A DNA stretch of 48,096 bases, taken from the NCBI GenBank assembly GCA_024695415.1, contig JAILIE010000006.1:1-48096 (forward strand). Direction: 5' to 3'. The stretch comes from Clostridiales bacterium (lineage in GTDB: Bacteria; Bacillota; Clostridia; Christensenellales; Aristaeellaceae). Below, one piece after another: positions 41,407-48,096 of the stretch (positions within the stretch are counted from its first letter, which is position 1; each line of letters begins with the position of its first letter). The translations under genes and the position numbers were made by a program. Below the pieces are notes generated by a model. It was not told where the DNA came from. It was given only the letters and a program-made list of their open reading frames with translations, and did no database searches.

Positions 41407-42162
41407 ATGAAAATGATTTCCTGGAACGTCAACGGCCTGCGTGCGGTCATGGGCAAGGGCTTTATGGACACCTTCCGCGACCTGGACGCGGATATCTTCT
41501 GCCTGCAGGAGACCAAGCTCCAGGCCGGCCAGATCATAATGGACCTGCCGGGATACCATCAGTACTGGAACTACGCGGAAAAGAAAGGATATTCGGGCAC
41601 CGCGGTTTTCTGCCGCCGGGAACCGCTGTCCGTCCGGTACGGCATCGGGATCGACGAGTTCGACCACGAAGGCCGGGTCATCACCCTGGAATTTGAGGAT
41701 TTCTTCTTCATCACCGTCTATACCCCGAACTCCCAGGACGGGCTGGCCCGCCTTCCCTGGCGGATGGCCTGGGAGGATGCCTTCCTCGGCTACCTGAAGC
41801 AGCTGGACGCCGAAAAGCCGCTGGTTTTCTGCGGGGACCTGAACGTGGCGCACAAGGAAATCGACCTGAAGAACCCGAAGACGAACACACAAAACGCCGG
41901 ATTTACCCCGGAGGAGCGCGCCAAGATGACAGCGCTCCTGGAAAGCGGGTTCATCGACACCTTCCGCTTTTTCTGGCCGGACCGGAAGGATATCTACAGC
42001 TGGTGGAGCTACCGTTTCCATGCCCGCGAGCGGAACACCGGCTGGCGTATCGACTACTTCATCGCGTCCGACCGGCTGAAGGACCGGCTGGAGGCCGCCG
42101 AAATCCACACGGAGATCTACGGATCCGACCACTGCCCGGTGGAACTGCGGATGAAGGATTGA
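41407..42162 (+). CDS. xth: exodeoxyribonuclease III (AP endonuclease)
   Basis: 251 residues, ExoA/XthA size. Metal-binding Asn7 is in SWNVNGLRA, Glu34 in LQETKLQ, the catalytic GDLNVAH near 143-149, and SDHCPVEL near 239-246. [10 protein letters not shown] gives the DNA-binding loop. It cuts DNA 5' of abasic sites in base-excision repair and degrades duplex DNA from the 3' end. AAAGGAG lies 10 bases before the ATG; the gap from the helicase is 15 bases, so they share an operon. Confidence 0.96.
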   Translation: MKMISWNVNGLRAVMGKGFMDTFRDLDADIFCLQETKLQAGQIIMDLPGYHQYWNYAEKKGYSGTAVFCRREPLSVRYGIGIDEFDHEGRVITLEFEDFFFITVYTPNSQDGLARLPWRMAWEDAFLGYLKQLDAEKPLVFCGDLNVAHKEIDLKNPKTNTQNAGFTPEERAKMTALLESGFIDTFRFFWPDRKDIYSWWSYRFHARERNTGWRIDYFIASDRLKDRLEAAEIHTEIYGSDHCPVELRMKD

Positions 42163-42185
42163 TTTCCTCCCCCGGCGCGGAAACG

Positions 42186-42214
42186 TTGCGCAAACCGGAA
42201 AACTGCGTTACAAT
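42186..42214 (+). promoter_or_regulatory. promoter of the AI-2E/CDF transporter pair
   Basis: TTGCGC, a 17-bp spacer and TACAAT, 62 bp before the start codon at 42276. Confidence 0.6.
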
Positions 42215-42275
42215 ATTTGGCACCGGCAATTGTGCTGAATAAATGACCTTTTTCATGTGAAGGAAGCGGAAACGT

Positions 42276-43571
42276 ATGACGGAAGAGAGAAAAGCGGCGG
42301 AGCGCCTGATCTTCAGGCTGATCGTCTGCGTCATCGTGCTCGTCGCGGGGTCCTGGCTGATTCCCCAGGTGTGGGATAAGCTGTCCCCGTTTATCATCGC
42401 CATTCCGCTGGCCGCCATGGTCCAGCCGGTCATCACTTTCCTCTATGACAAAATCAAGCTGAATAGAAGCATTTCTTCCCTGCTGTACGTCCTGCTGATC
42501 CTGGGCCTCCTCTTCGGCCTGATCTTCTGGCTGGGCGGTATGCTGGCCTCCCAGATCCCGAATGTGGTAGAACAGGCCAGCAGCCTTCTGAACCAGACCG
42601 CAGGGGCGGTCAGCACGGAAATCGAGAACCTCCTTCGGAGCGCGTCGGACGTCGTCAATCCGAAAATTGTCGAGTCCGTCCGTTCCGCGCTGAACGGTAT
42701 TCCCGGCCAGTTCGCCGACTGGGGAAAAAGCCTGGTCGGCTATGTCGGCAAGGCGTCCATCAGCCTGGCCACGGGCATGCCTTACGGCCTGATTTACACC
42801 AGCTTCCTGGCCATGGCGCTGTACTTCGTTACCAAGGACTATCCGAACATCCGCAGCTACCTGCCCGGCGGAAAGCGCCGCAAGCAGGACAGCAACACCA
42901 CCCAGCTGACGAACTCCGCCATCCGGAGCATGGTCGGCTACCTGAAGGTACAGGGCATTTTCTCCCTGATGGTGTTCGTGGTCAGCTGGATCTACCTGGC
43001 CTGCTTCCGGTTTGAGTTTTCAGGCGCCATCGCCTTCCTGGCGGGCATCATGGAAATGGTCCCGATGGTCGGCAGCGGCTTCCTTTACGTGGTGCTGGGC
43101 ATCGTCTTCCTGCTGACCGGCAGCACTCCCGCGGGTATCCAGGTGCTGATCCTGACCGGCGTGCTGCAGCTGCTGCGCCGTCTGCTGGAGCCCAAGATCA
43201 TGTCCAACAACATCGGCATTACGCCCCTGCAGAGCCTGATCGGCATGTTCGCCGGCATGCGCTTCGGCGGCATCCTCGGCCTGATCGGCGGCCCGGTGCT
43301 GATGTCCGTGCTCGTCGGCGCGTTCCACGGCCGGGTGTTCGAATCCATCCGGCAGGATTTCCGGCTGATCGTCGCCTGGTTCCGCCGCCGCTGGGCGCCG
43401 GCTGTGCCGGAAGGACCCGCCGCGCCGGAACCCCCTGCCCCGGCTTCTGATCCGGTTTCCCCGCCTCCCGTGGAGAGTCCCGAAAAAAAGGAACCCGGAA
43501 AGGGCAAACCGGCCTGGGTGAAAAGGCTCCGGGCAGACAAAGACAAAAAGTCAGGAAGTGATCCTTCATGA
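42276..43571 (+). CDS. AI-2E-family transporter
   Basis: 431 residues with about eight membrane helices in the PF01594 pattern: two at the N-terminus, a soluble helical region (about 95-165), then the core with YLKVQGIFSLMVF, MVPMVGSG and LEPKIMSNNIGI. Family members export small molecules (TqsA, proposed autoinducer-2) or act as sodium/proton antiporters; the substrate here is unknown. The tail (about 375-431) is rich in Pro and Ala, then Lys, and is not part of the family domain. GAAGGAAG precedes the ATG. It overlaps the next gene by ATGA. Confidence 0.9.
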   Translation: MTEERKAAERLIFRLIVCVIVLVAGSWLIPQVWDKLSPFIIAIPLAAMVQPVITFLYDKIKLNRSISSLLYVLLILGLLFGLIFWLGGMLASQIPNVVEQASSLLNQTAGAVSTEIENLLRSASDVVNPKIVESVRSALNGIPGQFADWGKSLVGYVGKASISLATGMPYGLIYTSFLAMALYFVTKDYPNIRSYLPGGKRRKQDSNTTQLTNSAIRSMVGYLKVQGIFSLMVFVVSWIYLACFRFEFSGAIAFLAGIMEMVPMVGSGFLYVVLGIVFLLTGSTPAGIQVLILTGVLQLLRRLLEPKIMSNNIGITPLQSLIGMFAGMRFGGILGLIGGPVLMSVLVGAFHGRVFESIRQDFRLIVAWFRRRWAPAVPEGPAAPEPPAPASDPVSPPPVESPEKKEPGKGKPAWVKRLRADKDKKSGSDPS

Positions 43572-44737
43572 GTGAAAATACCCCGCAGGCCGCCGAACAG
43601 CCGGCAGCGGTCATGGATCCGGGTTCCGCCGCAAAGGACCGGAACCGGGTCATTATCCGGACCAGCGTCATCGGCATCCTGACCAATGTGTTCCTTGCGG
43701 CTTTCAAGGCCGCGGTCGGCCTCCTTTCCCATTCCATCGCGGTCCTGCTGGACGCGGTAAACAACCTGTCAGACGCGCTTTCCTCGGTGATCACGATCAT
43801 CGGAACCCGCCTGGCCGGCCGGGCGCCGGACCGGAAGCATCCCCTTGGCCACGGGCGGATCGAATACATCAGCGCGATGATCGTAGCCGCTATCGTCCTG
43901 TATGCCGGCGTCACCTCCCTGGTAGAATCCGTCAAGAAAATCATCACGCCGGAGGCCGCGGATTATTCCACGATCTCGCTGATCATCATCTCCGTGGCGA
44001 TTCCGGTCAAGCTGATTCTCGGGCACTACGTCAAATCCATGGGCAAAAAGGTAAATTCCGACGCGTTGATCGCGTCCGGATCGGACGCCTGGTTTGACGC
44101 GATCCTTTCCGCCTCCGTCCTGGCCTCGGCGATCATCTTCCTGATCACCGGCGTATCGCTGGAAGCATGGGTGGGCGCCCTGATTTCCGCCTTCATCATC
44201 CGCGCCGGTATCGAAATGATGAAGGATACCATCAGCGAGATCCTCGGCCGCCGGGCGGATCCGGAGGTTACATCCGCGGTCCGGCGTCTCCTGACCGATG
44301 AGCCGGAAATCCTCGGCGCCTATGACCTGATCCTGCATAACTACGGCCCGAACCGGAACTACGCCTCCGTTCACGTGGAACTGGCGGATACGATGACCGT
44401 GGAGGAAGTCGACCGGCTGACCCGCCGGGTGGAGGAACGGGTCTACCGGGAAACCGGCGTAATCCTGACCGGCGTCGGCGTCTACTCGCGCAATACCAGG
44501 GATGACGAGGCGGCCCGCATCCGCAACCGTGTGCAGCAGATGGTCCTGGAGCATGACTGGGCGCTGCAGCTGCACGGCTTCCACGCGGATCCCGCGGAAA
44601 AGACCATGCGCTTTGACGTGGTAATCAGTTTTGACATTTCCCCGAAGGAGGGGCTGGAAATCCTGTACCGGGAGATCGGGGAAGCGTTCCCGGATTATAC
44701 GGTCCGGATCGTTCCGGACGCAGATATCGCGGACTGA
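43568..44737 (+). CDS. cation diffusion facilitator (CDF) transporter
   Basis: 389 residues. Six membrane helices in the N-terminal 220 residues. The metal site residues of helix 2 (LLDAVNNLSDAL) and helix 5 (ASGSDAWFDAIL) are present, as is the conserved DRKHPLGHGRIEY between helices 2 and 3. The cytosolic C-terminal domain (about 225-300) is the dimerisation fold; a further 90 residues extend beyond the usual end. Asn in helix 2 where zinc exporters have His suggests manganese or iron over zinc (inference). It begins within the stop of the AI-2E-type gene and is followed by a terminator. Confidence 0.9.
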   Translation: MSENTPQAAEQPAAVMDPGSAAKDRNRVIIRTSVIGILTNVFLAAFKAAVGLLSHSIAVLLDAVNNLSDALSSVITIIGTRLAGRAPDRKHPLGHGRIEYISAMIVAAIVLYAGVTSLVESVKKIITPEAADYSTISLIIISVAIPVKLILGHYVKSMGKKVNSDALIASGSDAWFDAILSASVLASAIIFLITGVSLEAWVGALISAFIIRAGIEMMKDTISEILGRRADPEVTSAVRRLLTDEPEILGAYDLILHNYGPNRNYASVHVELADTMTVEEVDRLTRRVEERVYRETGVILTGVGVYSRNTRDDEAARIRNRVQQMVLEHDWALQLHGFHADPAEKTMRFDVVISFDISPKEGLEILYREIGEAFPDYTVRIVPDADIAD

Positions 44738-44760
44738 CGGATTTTCGCCCTTTTCCGGAT

Positions 44761-44789
44761 TCCCCCGTTTGCAACACGGGGGATTTTTT
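44761..44789 (+). terminator. rho-independent terminator after the CDF gene
   Basis: TCCCCCGT/ACGGGGGA stem with a 7-base loop, then six T residues. Confidence 0.9.
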
Positions 44790-44797
44790 GGTATACT
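44769..44797 (+). promoter_or_regulatory. promoter nested in the terminator, for the flavoprotein operon
   Basis: TTGCAA (in the loop of the preceding terminator), a 17-bp spacer and TATACT. It drives the gene at 44917 with a leader of about 110 bases. Confidence 0.65.
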
Positions 44798-44822
44798 AGA
44801 TTGAAAAAGATTTGGCCTGATT

Positions 44823-44884
44823 CCAGGTTGTCCGCAACCTGGCCGGCCCACCGGAGGAACCGCGCATTCCTTCCTTTCCTCCGG
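44823..44884 (+). other. leader with two strong hairpins
   Basis: Hairpin 1 (44823-44842) has an 8-bp stem CCAGGTTG/CAACCTGG. Hairpin 2 (44851-44884) has a 9-bp stem CCGGAGGAA/TTCCTCCGG whose 5' arm contains GGAGGA. No T tract follows. No known riboswitch class is recognised. Confidence 0.45.
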
Positions 44885-44916
44885 CCGCGGGCGGATCATG
44901 AACGGAGAGGAACAGG

Positions 44917-46152
44917 ATGGCAGAAATCCTGGTGGTCGGCGGCGGTGCCGCCGGCATGATGGCAGCGCTGTTTGCCGCGCGTTCCGGCGCGGATGTAACG
45001 CTTCTGGAACATAACGAAAAACTGGGGAAAAAGGTGTATATCACCGGGAAAGGCCGCTGCAACCTGACCAATGACTGCGACGTGGACGAGTTCCTGGCCC
45101 AGGTTCCCCGGAATCCCCGTTTCCTGTACAGCGCGCTGCATTTCTTTTCCCCGCGGGATATGATGGCCCTGCTGGAAAGCGCCGGCTGCCCGGTGGAGGT
45201 CCAGCGCGGACGGCGCGTGTTTCCCCGCTCCGAAAAAGCCAGCGACGTGACCCGTGCCCTGACGTCCCTGATGCGGGATGCCGGCGTGCGGATCCGCCTG
45301 AACGCGGACGTCCGGTCCTTCCGGATGGCGGACAGCCGGATCGCCGGCGTATGCCTTTCCGACGGATCTGAAATTCCCGCGGACGCGGTCATCCTCTGTA
45401 CCGGCGGCGTCAGCTATCCCTCCACCGGTTCCACCGGGGACGGATACCGCCTCGCGGCGGAATGCGGGCATACGGTGCTTCCGCCCCTCCCGGTCCTGGT
45501 CGGGCTGGAGACGGAGGAGAACTGGCCCGCGCGCCTGCAGGGGCTCAGCCTGCGCAATGTCACGCTGACCCTCTCCCACGGAAAGAAAAAGCTGTACTCG
45601 GAACTCGGGGAGATGCTCTTCACGCATTTCGGGATCTCCGGTCCCCTGGCGCTGGAAGCCAGCTGCCACCTGCCGGATCCGTCCTCCGGAGCCTCGCTCC
45701 TGATTGACCTGAAACCCGGCCTCACGGCCGAACAGCTGGATGCCCGGCTGCTGCGGGACTTTGCCGCCGCCGGAAAAAAGCAGCTGCAAAACGAGCTGCC
45801 CGCGCTGCTTCCCGCTTCCCTGGCGGAGATCTTCCCGGCCCTGTGCGGCCTGCCGGATCACCTGCCCTGCAACCAGGTCACTGCTTCCCAGCGCCGTGCC
45901 CTTGCCGGCATGCTGAAGGCCCTGCCCCTGACGGTCCGCGCCCCGCGTCCCGTGCAGGAGGCCGTGGTCACGCGCGGCGGCGTCAGCGTAAAGGAAATCG
46001 ATCCCGGCACCCTGTGCAGCCGGATCGTCCCGAATCTGTATTTTGCCGGGGAAATCATCGACGTGGACGCCCATACCGGCGGCTACAATCTCCAGATCTC
46101 CTGGTCCACCGGCGCCCTGGCAGCCCGAAGCGCTGCCGAATCTATCCTGTAA
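44917..46152 (+). CDS. HI0933/YhiN-type FAD-dependent oxidoreductase
   Basis: 411 residues. FAD-binding loop VVGGGAAGMMAALFAA at 5-20; LGKKVYITGKGRCNLTN near 37-53 is the family signature; ILCTGGVSYPSTGSTGDGY near 150; the C-terminus ends FAGEIIDVDAHTGGYNLQ near 378-395, closing the FAD site. This family is widespread but poorly characterised; tricyclic BaiN, which reduces bile-acid intermediates, belongs to it. The substrate here is unknown. GGAGAGG lies 5 bases before the ATG. It is the first of at least three closely spaced genes. Confidence 0.9.
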   Translation: MAEILVVGGGAAGMMAALFAARSGADVTLLEHNEKLGKKVYITGKGRCNLTNDCDVDEFLAQVPRNPRFLYSALHFFSPRDMMALLESAGCPVEVQRGRRVFPRSEKASDVTRALTSLMRDAGVRIRLNADVRSFRMADSRIAGVCLSDGSEIPADAVILCTGGVSYPSTGSTGDGYRLAAECGHTVLPPLPVLVGLETEENWPARLQGLSLRNVTLTLSHGKKKLYSELGEMLFTHFGISGPLALEASCHLPDPSSGASLLIDLKPGLTAEQLDARLLRDFAAAGKKQLQNELPALLPASLAEIFPALCGLPDHLPCNQVTASQRRALAGMLKALPLTVRAPRPVQEAVVTRGGVSVKEIDPGTLCSRIVPNLYFAGEIIDVDAHTGGYNLQISWSTGALAARSAAESIL

Positions 46153-46168
46153 CAGACGGAGTTTGATC

Positions 46169-47170
46169 ATGACCTATATCATCCTTGACCTTGAATGGAA
46201 CCAGCCGATCTCCTACCAGAGCCGTACCTACCGCGAGGTGGGCGACAAACTCATCTTTGAAATGATCCAGATCGGTGCTGTCAGGCTGGACGCCGACCTG
46301 AACCCGGCGGACTCGATCTCCATTCCAATCGCGCCGACCCATTACCTGCGCATCCATCCGCGTATCCGCCGGATGACCGGCCTGGATTCGGAAACCCTGG
46401 CCGGCGCGCCCGCGTTCCGTGAGGCGCTGGAGCAGTTCGTCGCCTGGTGCGGGGAGGACTATACCCTGCTGACCTGGGGCTGCGACGACGTCAGCGTGCT
46501 GTACCAGAACATTTCCTTCTTCAATTGCGAAGATATCCAGCTTCCGCCCCTGTGCGATATCCAGAAGCTGTTCAGCGTGGAGCATAAGCTGAAGGACCGC
46601 TGCGGTCTGAAGGCGGCCATGGAGATGATGGACATCTCCCCGGACGAAAACATGGCCTTCCATAACGCGCTGAATGACGCGTGGTACACCGCGCTGGTGT
46701 TCCGGACCCTGCCGGACCCGGACGCGGTACTGAACTATCCCCAGCAGCCGCGCCAGCTGATCCATGCCCGCCGCGCCGCCCGGGAAAAGACGCCCGGGGA
46801 GTCCTTCCCCACCGTCCGGGAAGCGCTTGCGAGCGAAACCGCCCTTCAGCCGGCATGCCCGCGCTGCGGAAGGGTTTTGACCCTCGACGGCGAATATATC
46901 AGACAGAGCGCTGATAAGTATATTACGGTCGCGAAATGCAGGAATCACGGAAGAATCCTGATCCGTCTCCGTTTCCGGATTGATGATGACGGAAACAAGG
47001 TCATGATCCGGTCCACCGCTCCCGCCACCCGGGACAATGTGGCCTATGTCCACACCAAACAGCTGCAGGCGCAGCAGCGGCTGGAGCGTTATATCGCGGA
47101 GCACGGAACACCGCCTGATCCGGACGAAGAGCTGCTGAACGCTGAAGTGTCCAGCATGCCCTTCGATTAA
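46169..47170 (+). CDS. DEDD-family 3'-5' exonuclease with a C-terminal zinc-ribbon-like domain
   Basis: 333 residues. Exo I ILDLEWNQ (Asp7, Glu9) at the start, Exo II with GCDDVSVL near 114, and Exo III HNALNDAWYTAL (His, Asp) near 170, the full DEDDh set of RNase T/DnaQ-like nucleases. A cysteine motif (CPRCGRVL near 230, with CRNHGR near 257) forms an extra small domain absent from plain exonucleases. GGAG lies 9 bases before ATG 46169, 16 bases after the flavoprotein stop. A longer frame into the previous gene is ruled out by overlap. Substrate (RNA or DNA) is not known. Confidence 0.85.
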   Translation: MTYIILDLEWNQPISYQSRTYREVGDKLIFEMIQIGAVRLDADLNPADSISIPIAPTHYLRIHPRIRRMTGLDSETLAGAPAFREALEQFVAWCGEDYTLLTWGCDDVSVLYQNISFFNCEDIQLPPLCDIQKLFSVEHKLKDRCGLKAAMEMMDISPDENMAFHNALNDAWYTALVFRTLPDPDAVLNYPQQPRQLIHARRAAREKTPGESFPTVREALASETALQPACPRCGRVLTLDGEYIRQSADKYITVAKCRNHGRILIRLRFRIDDDGNKVMIRSTAPATRDNVAYVHTKQLQAQQRLERYIAEHGTPPDPDEELLNAEVSSMPFD

Positions 47171-47190
47171 TACCCGAAGGAGGAACCCGC

Positions 47191-48096
47191 ATGATCATCC
47201 GTTCCATGAACCAACAGAAAGAATTCCCTGACGGCACGACAGTGCAGGCCTGTCTGAAGGGGCTGGACGCGTTCCCGGCCGGAACGCTGGCGGCGCTGTC
47301 CGGCGGCGTGGTGCGGGAGCTGAACGAGCCTCTCCGCGCGAGCTGCGACCTGGAGCCGTTGACGCTGGAGCATGAAGAAGGCCGCCGGGTGTATGAGCGT
47401 TCCCTGCGCTTCGTCATGCTGCTCGCCCTTCGCCATCTCTATCCCTATCAGCAGGTGCGGATCGAGTATTCCGTGGGCTACGGCGTGTTTGTCCGCCTGC
47501 CCGGCATCGAACTGCACCGGCAGGACATCGTGCGGATTGAGAACGAGATGCGCCGCCTGGTGGACCTGGACCTGACTTTCATGCGGAAACAGTGGACGCG
47601 GGAGGACGCGATCCGCTACTTTGAAGAGGAAAAACAGCCCGACAAGGTCGAGCTGCTGAAGCGTCGTCCGGTTCCCTACCTGAACATGTACTGCATCGAC
47701 GGGATGTGGGAATACTTCTACGGCGCGATGACCGTCTCAACCGGCTACGTCCCGGTGTTCACGCTGTTCGAGCTGCGGGGCGGCTTCGTGCTGCAGCTGC
47801 CCGCGGGGTCCGACTTCAACCACGCCGCGCCGTATATCTACCGGCCGAAGCATCTGGAGGTGTTCCGCCAGAGCGCCGAGTGGTGCGAGATCCTGAACGT
47901 CACCAACGTGACTGACGTTACCCGGATGGTCGAGGAAAAGCGCCTGCGGAACTTTATCCGCGTCAACGAGGCGCTGCACGAGGCCGCGATCGACGCCATC
48001 GCCCGGAAGATCCACGACGAAAACAAGCACATCGCGCTGGTAGCCGGTCCCTCCTCCAGCGGCAAGACCACCTTTGCCGGACGGCTGGCGGTGCAC
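47191..48096 (+). CDS. TGS-fused nucleoside (uridine-type) kinase, 3' end cut by window
   Basis: 302 residues visible. The N-terminus (1-65) is a TGS-like domain (FPDGTTVQACLKGL), then a region related to the editing/second domain of threonyl-tRNA synthetase (about 66-270, MRKQWTREDAIRYFEE), then the start of a P-loop kinase with Walker A GPSSSGKTTFAGRL near 287-300, where the window ends. This fusion is a well-known clostridial form of uridine kinase/phosphoribulokinase-like enzymes; the role of the tRNA-synthetase-like part is not established. AAGGAGG lies 7 bases before the ATG. Confidence 0.9.
   Translation, partial: MIIRSMNQQKEFPDGTTVQACLKGLDAFPAGTLAALSGGVVRELNEPLRASCDLEPLTLEHEEGRRVYERSLRFVMLLALRHLYPYQQVRIEYSVGYGVFVRLPGIELHRQDIVRIENEMRRLVDLDLTFMRKQWTREDAIRYFEEEKQPDKVELLKRRPVPYLNMYCIDGMWEYFYGAMTVSTGYVPVFTLFELRGGFVLQLPAGSDFNHAAPYIYRPKHLEVFRQSAEWCEILNVTNVTDVTRMVEEKRLRNFIRVNEALHEAAIDAIARKIHDENKHIALVAGPSSSGKTTFAGRLAVH

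Noticed and set aside
36855-42132. Very long minus-strand open frames (about 700 and 1050 codons) opposite the GH3 and helicase genes
   Set aside because: They are antisense shadows of well-supported genes; high GC removes stop codons on the other strand, and their content matches no protein family.

Overview
The window looks like chromosomal DNA of a GC-rich, gut- or rumen-type member of the Clostridia (Bacillota). Reasons: Gram-positive AGGAGG ribosome sites, TTGACA/TATAAT-like promoters with 17-bp spacers, Lpl-type sugar ABC transporters without their own ATPase, BspA-type leucine-rich repeats, an ISLre2-family insertion sequence, a TGS-fused nucleoside kinase and a LytTR/DUF3021 pair. A genus cannot be named from sequence alone. 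No rRNA, CRISPR array or prophage was seen.

Region by region: 1-4.6 kb has a minus-strand sirtuin of the SirTM (ADP-ribosylating) type cut by the window edge, then an operon of three Gfo/Idh/MocA oxidoreductases. 4.6-8.9 kb is a carbohydrate ABC transporter on the minus strand (large permease, permease, binding protein). 9.3-11.6 kb holds a YdcF-like membrane protein and an uncharacterised zinc-ribbon protein. 11.7-16.5 kb is a potassium operon: TrkH/KtrB, TrkA/KtrA, a small membrane peptide, a KdpD-like kinase without the KdpD N-domain, and KdpE. 16.7-19.8 kb has an esterase, a small protein, a HAD hydrolase and a TVP38-family membrane protein preceded by a TTG-started peptide gene.

19.8-24.9 kb is the most unusual part. 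A membrane Ser/Thr kinase with a cytosolic zinc ribbon and a large BspA-LRR ectodomain is translationally coupled to an XRE regulator. Three neighbouring transcription units share one promoter design: a 17-bp inverted repeat (GTCTACC-N3-GGTAGAC) exactly 21 bp upstream of a TANGCT -10 box. I propose, as inference, that this is a local kinase/regulator regulon acting on envelope proteins. 25.0-29.0 kb has a secreted BspA-LRR protein and a complete ISLre2 element, flanked by an 11-bp direct repeat, just upstream of that gene's promoter.

28.98-31.3 kb is a LytTR-DUF3021 unit with three apparent homopolymer frameshifts. Its two likely target promoters carry 9-bp direct repeats spaced like LytTR sites; one drives a secreted cystatin-like protein. 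31.4-32.8 kb is a nitroreductase/SDR operon behind a MerR-type promoter (19-bp spacer). 33-34.6 kb encodes a secreted beta-propeller-like protein. 35.1 kb is tRNA-Val(GAC). 35.3-39 kb has divergent GH1 and GH3 glycosidases; the GH1 gene also has a MerR-type promoter. 39-48.1 kb is a plus-strand run: SUV3-like helicase, exonuclease III, AI-2E-family transporter, CDF cation transporter, HI0933-type flavoprotein, DEDD exonuclease and a truncated nucleoside kinase.
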